In this document: piece by piece, positions 27,524 through 36,113 of the stretch
Position numbering within the stretch: the first letter of the stretch is position 1
Layout of the letters: each line of letters opens with the position of its first letter
DNA from: Methanobrevibacter sp.
GTDB taxonomy: Archaea; Methanobacteriota; Methanobacteria; Methanobacteriales; Methanobacteriaceae
Length of the DNA: 42,152 bases
Direction of reading: 5' to 3'
NCBI GenBank assembly: GCA_017434525.1
Contig: JAFRFD010000164.1
Coordinates: forward strand, 1-42,152
Translations under genes and position numbers: made by a program
Notes under the pieces: model-generated
Told to the model about the DNA's origin: nothing
Seen by the model: only the letters and a program-made list of their open reading frames with translations
The model's database searches: none

Positions 27524-28433
27524 AGAAATTATCAACTTATTGAAAAAAGAAAACAAACTTTCTGAAGAATCAATAAGTGAACTAAAAAATATTGAAATCG
27601 ACGATTTTGCAAATATTGTAAAAGAGCTTGGACAGGAAGAAACATCCTATATTCAAAAATCTGAAATTGCAAAAGAATTAAACACAGAATATATCGGTAA
27701 AGAACTATATGTCTTCAAAGAAGTTAGTTCAACCAACACTGTAGCTAAATTCTTATCAATGAACCAAGCGAAAAATGGGACTGTTGTCATCTCTGAAAAA
27801 CAAACACAAGCAAAAGGCAGATCTGGGAAATCCTGGGAATCTCCATTAGGAGGAGTATGGTTATCAATCATATTGAAACCTAATGTTGAACAATCCAAAT
27901 TTCCATTGATTACTTTGGCTACTGGTGTAGCAGTTGCAAAAACCCTTGAAAAAATTGGTGTTGAAAATCCTGAAATCAAATGGCCAAATGACATAATGAT
28001 TAACGGTAAGAAAGTCTGTGGAATTCTAACAGAAGCAGTTGCTAAATTCAATACTGTTGAAAATGTCATTATTGGCGTGGGTATTGATGCAAACTTAGAT
28101 GCATCACAATTCCCTAAAGAATTACAGGCCGGAACAACAACACTTAAAGAGGAACTTAAAAGGGAAGGCAATGAAAACCTTTTAATCAAAATATTCCTGG
28201 AAGAATTTGAAAAAATAAGTGAACTTTTCAACCACAAAGGATATGAGGCTATTTTAAAAGAATGGAGAAAACGTTCATATTCAATAGGAAAAATTGTAGA
28301 AGTAAGAGAACCTTTCAACACATACTATGACGGTTATGTCGTAGGCATCGATAAAGAAGGGGCTCTTATTGTTGAAAAAATTGATGGAACCCTAAAAAAA
28401 GTAATTTCTGGAGAATGTGTTATCAAAAATTGA
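27516..28433 (+). CDS. birA: Biotin-[acetyl-CoA-carboxylase] ligase
   Basis: Attaches biotin to the carboxylase biotin domain via biotinyl-AMP. The 305-residue product has a roughly 70-residue N-terminal region without a clear helix-turn-helix. The ligase core follows, with [28 protein letters not shown] (biotinyl-AMP loop), [20 protein letters not shown], and a C-terminal SH3-like domain. The start overlaps pycA by 8 nt, so they form an operon serving pyruvate carboxylase. Its last 11 nt overlap tail-to-tail with the MJ0158-type gene. Confidence 0.94.
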   Translation: MREEIINLLKKENKLSEESISELKNIEIDDFANIVKELGQEETSYIQKSEIAKELNTEYIGKELYVFKEVSSTNTVAKFLSMNQAKNGTVVISEKQTQAKGRSGKSWESPLGGVWLSIILKPNVEQSKFPLITLATGVAVAKTLEKIGVENPEIKWPNDIMINGKKVCGILTEAVAKFNTVENVIIGVGIDANLDASQFPKELQAGTTTLKEELKREGNENLLIKIFLEEFEKISELFNHKGYEAILKEWRKRSYSIGKIVEVREPFNTYYDGYVVGIDKEGALIVEKIDGTLKKVISGECVIKN

Positions 28434-29577
28434 ATACAATCTCCCTACATTTGTCTTCATTAATAACTACTTCCTGTAGCTTATTAAATGAAGATTCTAT
28501 TTTTTTACATAAATCTTTTAAATTTAAATTAAATGCATCGTTAGTGGACAAATCAAAGCGTATTGTTGGTGATGCACCAGGCATTGAAACTGCAGGAATT
28601 GTAATTATTCCATGATCTTTCAATAATATGAATGAAAATACGAATGCCAAATCATTTTCAGATAAATTGTGTGAAACTTCAATTTCATTAGCTAATCCAT
28701 TAGGTGAAATCATGACTCCTGTGGGAGTTGTCTCAAAATTATCGAATTTTTCACTTAACAGAGCAAATAATTCATCCTTTCTGGAAAAACTGTTAATCAA
28801 ATTGTTTTCATCAAAGTTTTTAATACCGTTTAACATTGCAAGAACGGCTGGCGGTTGTGCTTCAAGACCAAATTGATTAACTTTTACTTTAATTTCATCA
28901 ATTAAATCCTTACGGCCTGCCATAAGTCCTCCTCTTGGACCCGGCATTAATTTATCCGTACTTGTAATTGCGATATCTGCACCCAAATCACATGCCTTTG
29001 GCTGATTATAAACAACAGTTCTGAGTCTGGCTCCGGAAGCATCATCAACCATTACTGGTATGTCCCTGTCGTGAGCCATTTCAATTACCTTTTTGAACTC
29101 ATCTTCATCAATCACATGATGGTCCATGGTAGAACCTGTGACAATAACCAGTGAAGTGTTTTCCGGTATTGAAAATTCATCAAAAACATCAGTTTCAAAA
29201 TAATTTGCTCCAACCAGTTTGCAACTTCTTGGAATTGATGGATGGGCCGGCAATTTGGCTAGATAATGTACAACATTAGACCCTTCACTAACTAAAGTTA
29301 AAATAGTTGCCAATATTCCTGAAGAAGTCCTATTTAATGGGAGAACTTTTTCTCCACCCATATGCTCTTTTCCCACTTTTTGGAGATCCTGTTCGAATAT
29401 GGCCGGACCAACATATGTTTCTAAAAGACTGATTTCAGAAGGAGATGCAATAAAACCTCCGGACAATCCAGTTAAATCAAATAATGCTGACCTTCCACTA
29501 TTTTCAACTAAATCCTTTATGATTAAAAGAGCATTTTCTCTTTTTTTTACTTCATCTAATGAATTATTGACTATCAT
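28423..29577 (-). CDS. PLP-dependent enzyme, MJ0158 family (SelA-like)
   Basis: Fold-type I PLP enzyme related to L-seryl-tRNA(Sec) selenium transferase; function in organisms without selenocysteine is unknown. The 384-residue product has substrate/cofactor motifs LNRTSSGILATI (82-93), VMVDDASGARLRT with Asp178/179, and the PLP lysine in ITSTDKLMPGPRGG (Lys209). It ends cleanly 11 nt inside the birA 3' end and is preceded by a small hypothetical gene with no gap (stop/start boundary 29577/29578), suggesting cotranscription. I see no other sign of a selenocysteine pathway in the window. Confidence 0.82.
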   Translation of the reverse strand: MIVNNSLDEVKKRENALLIIKDLVENSGRSALFDLTGLSGGFIASPSEISLLETYVGPAIFEQDLQKVGKEHMGGEKVLPLNRTSSGILATILTLVSEGSNVVHYLAKLPAHPSIPRSCKLVGANYFETDVFDEFSIPENTSLVIVTGSTMDHHVIDEDEFKKVIEMAHDRDIPVMVDDASGARLRTVVYNQPKACDLGADIAITSTDKLMPGPRGGLMAGRKDLIDEIKVKVNQFGLEAQPPAVLAMLNGIKNFDENNLINSFSRKDELFALLSEKFDNFETTPTGVMISPNGLANEIEVSHNLSENDLAFVFSFILLKDHGIITIPAVSMPGASPTIRFDLSTNDAFNLNLKDLCKKIESSFNKLQEVVINEDKCREIVFNF

Positions 29578-29907
29578 CTAATCAGAATCATCAAATTGTA
29601 ATTTGAAATCTTCAAAAAATTCTAAAATAGATTTTAACTGTTTTTCAGTAACTGGAACTGTGGTAAATTCCTCATCTTCAGGTATTCCATAGAAATAATC
29701 AGCAAATAAAACTTTACCATCAGGGCTTGTAATAAATGTGAAACCATCAGAAAGAGCATCTGGATTTTTATTTTGGAACTCCACTTCAAAAGAAACACCG
29801 AATTTTTCTGAAAATTTTTCTTTTTCTTCAGGTTCCCTATTGCACTTTCTAATTTTTGTCATTCTTGATTTCAATTTCTTTTCTGCTAATTCATTAATAT
29901 CCGCCAT
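29578..29907 (-). CDS. Hypothetical protein, 109 residues
   Basis: Not recognised. A small soluble acidic protein with no signal peptide or membrane segment. A charged N-terminal helix with two basic clusters (LAEKKLKSRMTKIRKCNREPEEKEKF) precedes a beta-like part (SFEVEF...FTFITSPDGKVLFADYFYG) and a C-terminal acidic helix. It directly abuts the MJ0158-type PLP enzyme gene, so the two are probably translated together and may be functionally linked. AT-rich TATA-like sequence lies upstream around 29955-29975. Confidence 0.7.
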   Translation of the reverse strand: MADINELAEKKLKSRMTKIRKCNREPEEKEKFSEKFGVSFEVEFQNKNPDALSDGFTFITSPDGKVLFADYFYGIPEDEEFTTVPVTEKQLKSILEFFEDFKLQFDDSD

Positions 29908-29999
29908 AATAACACTTCCAAAATTTATCTTAAAATTTATGTAAATTTAAATATACTATATAATGAAATTATATATAAGCATTAGGTTTTTACTTATAA

Positions 30000-30521
30000 T
30001 CAGTCATACAAACTCTTACCATGACTATCCATTGCAACTATAAGTGGCCCAAAATCTTTAACTTTTAAATTCCACATTGCTTCGGGCATTCCTAAATCCA
30101 ACCAATCCACACTTTCAATTTCTTCAACCGCATCAACATATAAAGCCGCACATCCCCCGGTAGCCACAACATATATTGCATTATTCCTAATCAATGCTTC
30201 ACGCACGGTATCATCCATTCCACCTTTGCCGATGACTATTTTTGGACCCATATCCAAAACATCACTTTGATAAGGATTCATCCTCATGGATGTTGTAGGG
30301 CCTATAGCAACCATTTCATATCCGTCGTCTTTTTTAGAAATGATTGGTCCTGCATGAAATAGAACTGCTCCCTCAATATCTAAAGGAGCACCCTCTTCGA
30401 GCAAACGTTTATGAGCCTGATCTCTTGCAGTTAAAATATTTCCAGTTAGATAAACAACATCACCTGCATTTAGTTCTGTTAAATTTTCATCTTTAATAGG
30501 AACATTCAATTTTCTTTCCAT
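30000..30521 (-). CDS. fumB: Class I fumarate hydratase, beta subunit
   Basis: C-terminal-type subunit of the two-subunit [4Fe-4S] fumarase/L(+)-tartrate dehydratase family; it works in the reductive branch toward succinyl-CoA and 2-oxoglutarate. The 173-residue product has [21 protein letters not shown], the conserved [17 protein letters not shown] and IGKGGM, and ATGGCAALY. The iron-sulphur alpha subunit is not nearby. A GTG at 30527 is inside AAGGTG; ATG 30521 with 5-nt spacing is the likely start. A TATA-like TTTATATATGG lies at 30583-30573. Fumarase versus tartrate dehydratase is decided only by methanogen physiology. Confidence 0.9.
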   Translation of the reverse strand: MERKLNVPIKDENLTELNAGDVVYLTGNILTARDQAHKRLLEEGAPLDIEGAVLFHAGPIISKKDDGYEMVAIGPTTSMRMNPYQSDVLDMGPKIVIGKGGMDDTVREALIRNNAIYVVATGGCAALYVDAVEEIESVDWLDLGMPEAMWNLKVKDFGPLIVAMDSHGKSLYD

Positions 30522-30671
30522 TTCCACACCTTAATACAATAATTTATTTTAATTATAAAAAATATATTCTAACCATATATAAAATTTTTTGATTTAATAA
30601 ATTTAATGGCTAAGAAATATACAGGGTAAATAATATGTCAAGTATGGATATGATGGATTACTCGACAGTTT

Positions 30672-30697
30672 TTAATAGTTACCAAATGCTCTCTTGG
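30672..30697 (+). repeat. 26-bp direct repeat, left copy (candidate att site)
   Basis: Starts TTAATAGTTACC and ends CTCTCTTGG; identical to 31939-31964. Inside it, CCAA and TTGG face each other across 8 bp (ATGCTCTC), the layout of a tyrosine recombinase core site. It lies 30 bp before the integrase start codon. Confidence 0.75.
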
Positions 30698-30727
30698 ATA
30701 AATCGAATATACTAAGAGGTAATAAAT

Positions 30728-31849
30728 ATGACTATGAAAACTGACGCCGACCTCATCACCTATTTTGGTACGACACGAAACCTGAAAAAAAGCACAATTG
30801 ATTCCTACAAAATCTACATAAGAGAATACAGCAGGTTCAATGACAAAACAATGGTTGAACTTCTTGAAGAAGCTGAAAATGAAGAGGAAGAAGGAATCCG
30901 TTGGAAACACAGGACTTTAAGAAAAAGACTATTGAGCTTTAGAGCACATCTCTATGAAAAACACGCATACATCACTGCCAAAACCAGATTCAGTAAGTTA
31001 CTGGCATTTTACAGACATTTCGAAATAGAGATTCACCCATTGCCTCCAATCAGCAACAAAAACATAGATGAAGTAGCCATTAGCTTTAAAGACTTGCCTG
31101 ACAAAGACATCATCAAAAAAGCTTTGAAAATATCCACACCACTCATGAGATCAATAATTCTTTTTATGAGCTCATCAGGATGTGCAAGAATGGAAACACT
31201 AAACCTGACCATAGGAGATTTCGTAAAAGCAACAGAAGACTATCACAGAAGCAACGACATCTATGAAGTATTGAGAAGGTTGAAAAACAATCAGACCGTT
31301 GTACCACTGTTCTACCTAAGGAGGCAGAAAACAAACAAATATTATTATACCTGCTGCAGCCCTGAAGCAACAACAGAGATAATCAATTATTTGTTAAGTG
31401 AACAAAGGTATCTTCAACCTGACTCCCCATTGTTTAAAATCAATGATCAGGAGTTCTTGAAAAGATTCAGATCCATCAACAATCAGTTAGGTCTTGGCAA
31501 AGTCGGACACAACATCCGTTTCCGCAGCCATATGTTAAGAAAGTTCCATGCAAGCCAACTTCGTGAAAGCGGGTTGGACATGGACACCATCGATGCATTG
31601 CAGGGCAGGGCAAAAACTGAAGTAAGGCAAAGCTATTTCTTTGACAACCCTGAAAACATAAGGGAATCTTACATTGGACATATGGATTGTTTAACAATCA
31701 ATTTGGATGTCAACTCCATTGATATCAAAAGTCCTGAATATGTCAAACTGGAAAATGAAAACAAATCCTATCAGTCTCAGATGGATGAGCTTAATGGAAA
31801 GCTTAATTTCATAATGCAGCATATCGATGAAGACATTGGACTTTCCTAA
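30728..31849 (+). CDS. Tyrosine recombinase / integrase
   Basis: Site-specific recombinase of the phage integrase family. The 373-residue product has an N-terminal SAM-like core-binding domain (about 5-105) and a catalytic domain. Visible active-site residues are Arg154 (SSGCARMETL), Lys201 (RRQKTNK), His268-x-x-Arg271 (HMLRKFHAS), Arg294 in place of the usual His/Trp region, and Tyr303 (RQSYFF). A C-terminal extension with a possible coiled coil (YVKLENENKSYQSQMDELNGKL) follows. The ATG follows AGAGGT with 7-nt spacing. The gene is flanked by a 26-bp perfect direct repeat and is followed by a strong terminator. All catalytic positions are present, so it may be active. Confidence 0.92.
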   Translation: MTMKTDADLITYFGTTRNLKKSTIDSYKIYIREYSRFNDKTMVELLEEAENEEEEGIRWKHRTLRKRLLSFRAHLYEKHAYITAKTRFSKLLAFYRHFEIEIHPLPPISNKNIDEVAISFKDLPDKDIIKKALKISTPLMRSIILFMSSSGCARMETLNLTIGDFVKATEDYHRSNDIYEVLRRLKNNQTVVPLFYLRRQKTNKYYYTCCSPEATTEIINYLLSEQRYLQPDSPLFKINDQEFLKRFRSINNQLGLGKVGHNIRFRSHMLRKFHASQLRESGLDMDTIDALQGRAKTEVRQSYFFDNPENIRESYIGHMDCLTINLDVNSIDIKSPEYVKLENENKSYQSQMDELNGKLNFIMQHIDEDIGLS

Positions 31850-31855
31850 ATTAAA

Positions 31856-31885
31856 AAGTGGAATTGAATATTCCACTTCTACTTT
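31856..31885 (+). terminator. Terminator after the integrase
   Basis: AAGTGGAAT (31856-31864) pairs with ATTCCACTT (31870-31878) across a 5-nt loop, followed by a T-rich stretch. It sits 7 nt after the integrase stop and inside the direct repeats. Confidence 0.65.
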
Positions 31886-31938
31886 TATTTTTTCAAAACT
31901 CTTCAGAAATACGTTTTTTCATATATCATTTTTTGAAA

Positions 31939-31964
31939 TTAATAGTTACCAAATGCTCTCTTGG
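31939..31964 (+). repeat. 26-bp direct repeat, right copy (candidate att site)
   Basis: Perfect copy of 30672-30697. The two copies are offset by 1267 bp and enclose only the integrase gene and its terminator. Flanking bases differ on both sides, so the identity has sharp edges. Confidence 0.75.
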
Positions 31965-32005
31965 GAAAATCCCATATTTTTAATTAATCTTAATATATCA
32001 AATAG

Positions 32006-32088
32006 GAGTCACATATTTCAGATGCTTTTTTTGACAAAAGCGTAAAATTGTAAATTTGGTGATGGTTGAGATCCTGGAAATGTGACTC
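32006..32088. repeat. Inverted repeat downstream of the right direct repeat
   Basis: GAGTCACAT (32006-32014) is complementary to ATGTGACTC (32080-32088), and pairing extends inward with a small bulge (TTTC/GAAA side). The roughly 60-nt interior has no ORF. Role unknown; it could mark an old element end or form an RNA stem. Confidence 0.4.
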
Positions 32089-32148
32089 TCTACTCATTTT
32101 TCATAAACTCTCATATTTATTAAAATCAAAAATTGGTAATTCACAGAA

Positions 32149-32661
32149 ATGGAAAATGGTAATATGATACGGAAGAATAGTAAAAACTTAATTGAATGGG
32201 TGTATGAGAATATAGTTGACTTTACAGATGAAAATGACACTTCAACATTGACTTGGAACAGCACACAAGAAGATGCACGGAGATTCCTGCAGTCTATTTC
32301 ACAAAAGGAAAGAGTTCAGAAATATGGATTCTTTTCCAGCCGTTCACACTTTTTTCTTGTGGAATCCTTTGATGATGTTAAGCAAGTCTTGGAAAAAGGG
32401 TTTATCTCTGAGATGACATGCGAAAAAATCTACAGGTGGAACTCGGAAGTCGAACGTGAAAATTGGAACATGACTGATGTTAGAGGAGTATTATATCCTG
32501 ATACTACATTGGATGATGCAACTGAAGAAAAGTTTCTCTCCAACATAATGCTTAGATTATTAAATGCAGGCCTCCTTGAATATGTCAATATTGAAGAAGA
32601 GAATAAAAAGATGTTTATATTAACTGAAAAGGGCGAAGATGTATTTGGGGATATATTATAA
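32149..32661 (+). CDS. Hypothetical protein, 170 residues, C-terminal winged-helix-like
   Basis: No family recognised. The product is soluble and charged, with no signal peptide. The last roughly 50 residues (EEKFLSNIMLRLLNAGLLEYVNIEEENKKMFILTEKGEDVFG) look like a winged helix with a wing, as in MarR/PadR-like or element-encoded regulators. The middle (EDARRFLQSISQKERVQKYGFFSSRSHFFLVESFDDVKQVLE) has no known motif. There is no clear Shine-Dalgarno before ATG 32149 or the in-frame ATG at 32164, so the start is uncertain. It stands alone between the integrase and mtrA homologue and may be element-derived. Confidence 0.6.
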   Translation: MENGNMIRKNSKNLIEWVYENIVDFTDENDTSTLTWNSTQEDARRFLQSISQKERVQKYGFFSSRSHFFLVESFDDVKQVLEKGFISEMTCEKIYRWNSEVERENWNMTDVRGVLYPDTTLDDATEEKFLSNIMLRLLNAGLLEYVNIEEENKKMFILTEKGEDVFGDIL

Positions 32662-33044
32662 ATTCCCCATTGCCCAAACTATTTTTAAAATTCAATTCCT
32701 CATAATCCCAACATTAACGATTGGATTTAGCTATTCAAAACTTCTTTTCTTGAATGCTTTGATATATATCCCAGTGGAAAAACAGGATTGATTTGATAAA
32801 TGGTGGCCGTTAATGTTAATATCACCTCATCAAATCAAATCTAAAAAAGCAGCAATTGAATTATCAACATCATGTTAATGGAAATTTAGTTCTGATAAAC
32901 ATATGTTTCTGATGTTCATTGCAAAGATAAAGACAAATAAGAGACTTAATAATTCATTTATACAAATAATCCTAATTAAGTTACAAAATATTTAAATATA
33001 ATAATTAACCAGTTTTATTTATAAATTAATGGGAGGAATGAATT
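32662..33044. other. Intergenic region with a hairpin and the mtrA-homologue promoter
   Basis: 383 nt without an ORF. A 9-bp inverted repeat, TGATTTGAT (32789-32797) with ATCAAATCA (32829-32837), has an inner GGTG/CACC pairing (32802-32805 with 32823-32826). Near the right end TTTAAATATAAT (about 32990-33001) is a good TATA candidate, and GGGAGGA (33030-33036) is the ribosome binding site of the next gene. Confidence 0.45.
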
Positions 33045-33605
33045 ATGGTTGATAAAAAAGCACCTGCCGCTGATTGGCCAGTAATAACTGGAGATTACAT
33101 TGTTGGAGATCCTGAAAGCCCAGTAGCGGTTGCAACACTTGCTTCTCATATTGAAGCAGAACTTTCAGGAGCCGCTATTGCAGGACCATGCAAAACAGAA
33201 AACTTAGGTATTGAAAAAGTAGTTGCAAACGTCGTCTCAAATCCAAATATAAGATTTTTCATTTTGGCCGGAGCGGAAGTGCAAGGCCACATTACAGGTC
33301 AAAGTTTCAAAGCATTACATGAAAACGGTGCAGATGCAGATAAAAAGAAAATCATTGGTGCAACAGGGGCAATCCCTTTTGTTGAAAATTTACCTCTTGA
33401 GGGTGTTGAAAGATTCCAGAAACAATTGGAGATTATTGATTTAATCGACACTGAAGACATCGGAACAATTCAATCTAAAATAAATGAATGTATTGAAAAA
33501 GATCCTGGTGCTCTTGAAGCAGAACCGATTGTCATGGAAGTTGATGAAGAAAACGAAAAAATGGTTATTGTCAAAAAAGACAAGAAAAAAGAAGCTGAAG
33601 CCTAA
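33045..33605 (+). CDS. Stand-alone MtrA-type corrinoid protein
   Basis: Homologue of subunit A of tetrahydromethanopterin S-methyltransferase, the corrinoid-carrying part of Mtr. The 186-residue product has the MtrA N-terminus ([28 protein letters not shown]), [20 protein letters not shown], and the corrinoid-ligating histidine region [12 protein letters not shown] (His82). It ends in a charged Lys/Glu tail instead of the C-terminal membrane helix of the operon-encoded MtrA, and no mtr genes are adjacent. It is therefore a soluble paralogue, perhaps a methyl or corrinoid carrier for another methyltransferase; the real partner is unknown. A TrmB regulator follows 115 nt later. Confidence 0.85.
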   Translation: MVDKKAPAADWPVITGDYIVGDPESPVAVATLASHIEAELSGAAIAGPCKTENLGIEKVVANVVSNPNIRFFILAGAEVQGHITGQSFKALHENGADADKKKIIGATGAIPFVENLPLEGVERFQKQLEIIDLIDTEDIGTIQSKINECIEKDPGALEAEPIVMEVDEENEKMVIVKKDKKKEAEA

Positions 33606-33720
33606 CTTCAGCTTAATTTTTTTTTAAAATCACAATGTCACTAGATTTGTATAAAAAGTAACAAAATTTATTAATAGTGCTCTTTTAAAAGATATCCTTA
33701 ACATTAATGATAAGAGGAAT

Positions 33721-34524
33721 ATGATGGAGAAAATGATAAACTCTTTAAAAAAGCTTGGATTGAACCGATATGAGGCTCAAGCATATATAGGACTTACTAA
33801 AATAATCACTGGCCAGGCAGATGAAATTGCAGAAGTATCCAACCTGCCACGTTCTAGAATTTATGATATATTAAATCAACTTGAAAAGAAAGGATTTGTA
33901 GAAATCACAAGAAGCAGACCTTTAAGATACACTGTCATAGAGCCTACGGTAATATTCAAACAGGAAAAGGAAAATCTCATTGATGAGCTACAATCAACTG
34001 AAAAAAAGCTTGAAGAATTATATTTAAACAATACTTCAGAAGTTCAGGCTCCAGTATGGCTTATACACACTACAGACAACATTTTAGAAAAAGAAATGGA
34101 AGTGATTAAAAAAGCATCGAAGCTAATTACATTGAGAGCCGGATTTTTACTTAAAGGCGAAGCGCAAATGATGATTAAAGCATTCAATCACCTTCCAAGA
34201 TCTGTTAAAATTAAGATCATTGCAAATAAAGAGTGTTATGTGGAAAATGAAAAAATAGAAATAATTGATATATTCAAAAAAGCAAAATTGTCCAATCTGG
34301 AAATAGTTGAAGGGGACTTGCCGATGATGAAAATGTTGATACGTGATGGAAGGGAATTGGTAGGGACATTTGCAAGATTTGAAGGTGAGAACAATTCAGT
34401 AAAGCCGGAAACTGCAATTGGCGTAAACAACAGGTATGAAGCGCTGTGCAAGAATTTCAATGATTATTTCATTAAACAGTTCAATATGTTAAACTCATTT
34501 AATAAAAAAATAACTAAAAAGTGA
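33721..34524 (+). CDS. TrmB-family transcriptional regulator
   Basis: DNA-binding regulator of the TrmB family. The 267-residue product has an N-terminal winged helix (LKKLGLNRYEAQAYIGLTKIITGQADEIAEVSNLPRSRIYDILNQLEKKGFVE, about 7-60). A helical linker (KQEKENLIDELQSTEKKLEELY) and a C-terminal effector-binding region follow. It ends 3 nt before the flavodiiron gene, so it is probably cotranscribed with and may control it. The effector is unknown. AACATTAATG at 33700-33709 just upstream is one of several such motifs in the region. Confidence 0.88.
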   Translation: MMEKMINSLKKLGLNRYEAQAYIGLTKIITGQADEIAEVSNLPRSRIYDILNQLEKKGFVEITRSRPLRYTVIEPTVIFKQEKENLIDELQSTEKKLEELYLNNTSEVQAPVWLIHTTDNILEKEMEVIKKASKLITLRAGFLLKGEAQMMIKAFNHLPRSVKIKIIANKECYVENEKIEIIDIFKKAKLSNLEIVEGDLPMMKMLIRDGRELVGTFARFEGENNSVKPETAIGVNNRYEALCKNFNDYFIKQFNMLNSFNKKITKK

Positions 34525-34527
34525 TTT

Positions 34528-35757
34528 ATGATGAAAGCGGAATCTGTAAAAATAGCCGATGGCGTGTACTGAGTTGGTGCACTTCATTGGAACACAAGAA
34601 GTTTCCATGGATTTGCAATTCCTGGAACAACTTACAACTGTTATCTGGTATTTGGTGAAGAGAAAGTTGCATTGATTGATAATGTATTCTCAGACGGCAT
34701 GATAGATCAATTGAATGCTCGGATTGAAGATGCATTTGCTAAAGAAAATCGTGAAAACAAGATTGATGTATTTATCCAATGCCACACTGAACTTGACCAT
34801 TCAATAGGGCTTAAAGAGACTATTGACAAATATCCTGAAGCTGAAGTTTATGCATCTCCGAAAGGTGCTGAATTTTTAGAAAAGCAATATCATACTTACT
34901 CTGATGTTGAAATCACTACTGTAAAAACAGGTGACAGTATTGATTTGGGTGGTAAAACTTTAGCTATTGTATCAGCCCCTATGCTTCACTGGCCGGACAG
35001 TATGTTTGTAATGTATGCTGAAGAAGGAATATTATTCTCAAATGATGCTTTCGGACAGCACTTATGCCTATCCAAAAGATATGCTGAAGATTACTCTGAA
35101 GACTTTATTTTAAAAGCAGCTAAGAAATTCTTTGCTAATCTGGTGGTTTTAGGTGCTCCGATGCTCAGGATGAAATTTCAGGAATTAACTGAAGCAGGAA
35201 TTGTAGAGCAAATCAAAATGATTGCACCATGCCACGGCCAAATCTGGAAAGACCCATCAAAAATCATTCAGGCATATTCTGACTGGGCGAGTGGAGTTTG
35301 TGAAGATAAGATTACAATTGTCTATGATACGATGCACCATTCCACAGAGAAATTGGCATTCCAAATTGCTGAGGGTATAATGAGTGAAGGCATCGAAGCT
35401 GTAATGTATCATATGGAAAGCGATTATGAATCAGAAGTGGTATCTGACATTCTTGATTCAAAAGCAATAGCCTTAGGTGCCCCAACAATGATGAACAAGC
35501 CTTTCCCAAGAATTGGAAACCTAATGTACTGGCTTGACTGCCTAAATTTCAAAGGTATAACCAGCGAAAAAAATGCGCTAATATTCTCATCCAAAGGATG
35601 GGGAGGTGGAGCAATTGCTAAACTCCAAAGAGATTTAGAAAGTGCAGGCTTTACAATATTTGATACAATGGACGCAGTATTTGTTCCCGATGAAGATATC
35701 TATGAAGAGGCATTCCAGAAAGGGGTTGAACTTGCAAAATCAATAAAAGGTGAATGA
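34528..35757 (+). pseudogene. fprA: Flavodiiron protein (FprA-type F420H2 oxidase) with in-frame UGA
   Basis: Family members reduce O2 to water with F420H2 in methanogens. The reading frame from ATG 34528 gives 409 positions with one interruption: TGA at 34570-34572 (position 15, GVY-stop-VGALHWN), where relatives have Trp (IYWVGA). Everything after is intact. Beta-lactamase-like diiron ligands are His86, Glu88, Asp90, His91 (CHTELDHS), His154 (MLHWPD), Asp173 (SNDAFGQH) and His236 (CHGQIW). A flavodoxin domain follows (IVYDTMHHSTEKLA, GAPTMMNKPFP, SSKGWGGGA). A single TGG-to-TGA change, a sequencing error, UGA readthrough or a later restart would all fit. It lies 3 nt after trmB and overlaps the next gene's region. 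Confidence 0.85.
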
Positions 35758-35759
35758 AT

Positions 35760-36008
35760 ATGGTTAATTTGGACAAAGATATTGAAGGAAAAATTGAAGA
35801 GATTATTGGCAAATACCAAAAAAGAGAAGCAAAGCTTTTAAACTATCTGATTGTGGATGATGAGATTACTTTCTTCCTGCCATTATCTGATGATGAAAAG
35901 ATTTCAGATGAGGATTTAGCTAAAATTTCAGAGCTAATTAAAGGAGAATACATTCAAACAGAATCCATCAATCAAGAATACAGAATTAAATTCAAATATG
36001 GATTATAG
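35760..36008 (+). CDS. Hypothetical protein, 82 residues, downstream of fprA
   Basis: Not recognised. Small acidic soluble protein (MVNLDKDIEGKIEEIIGKYQ...) with an alpha-beta pattern: a charged helix, a beta stretch LLNYLIVDDEITFFLPL, an acidic helix SDEDLAKISELIKG and a final strand. An ATG at 35754 directly abuts AGGTGA (35748-35753); ATG 35760 with 6-nt spacing is better. It starts 2 nt after the fprA stop and ends inside the terminator stem, so it is the last gene of the trmB-fprA unit and may assist the flavodiiron protein. Confidence 0.75.
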   Translation: MVNLDKDIEGKIEEIIGKYQKREAKLLNYLIVDDEITFFLPLSDDEKISDEDLAKISELIKGEYIQTESINQEYRIKFKYGL

Positions 36009-36037
36009 AATTCAAAATTCTAATAATCCCTTTTTTT
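36000..36037 (+). terminator. Terminator of the trmB-fprA unit
   Basis: GGATTAT plus AGAATT (36000-36012) pairs with AATTCT, a one-base bulge and ATAATCC (36016-36029) around a 3-nt loop, followed by C and seven T. The stem includes the stop codon of the preceding gene. Confidence 0.75.
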
Positions 36038-36113
36038 ATTATTTAACTAACAAAGTTCAGAAAGTATACAATATTTCTTTTCCAACTGGAAACATAACAA
36101 TACCTCATGACTA

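Noticed and set aside
27653..28321. Minus-strand ORF of 222 codons inside birA
   Set aside because: Antisense shadow of a well-conserved biotin ligase; no family signature in the reverse frame.
31827..32045. 72-codon plus-strand ORF starting inside the integrase end
   Set aside because: It overlaps the integrase, passes through the terminator and direct repeat, has no ribosome site and a low-complexity AT-driven composition. Only its part after the repeat is mentioned, in the excision finding.
34570..34572. UGA in the flavodiiron gene as a selenocysteine codon
   Set aside because: Relatives have Trp, not Cys, at this position, and no selenocysteine machinery or SECIS-like structure is evident in the window.
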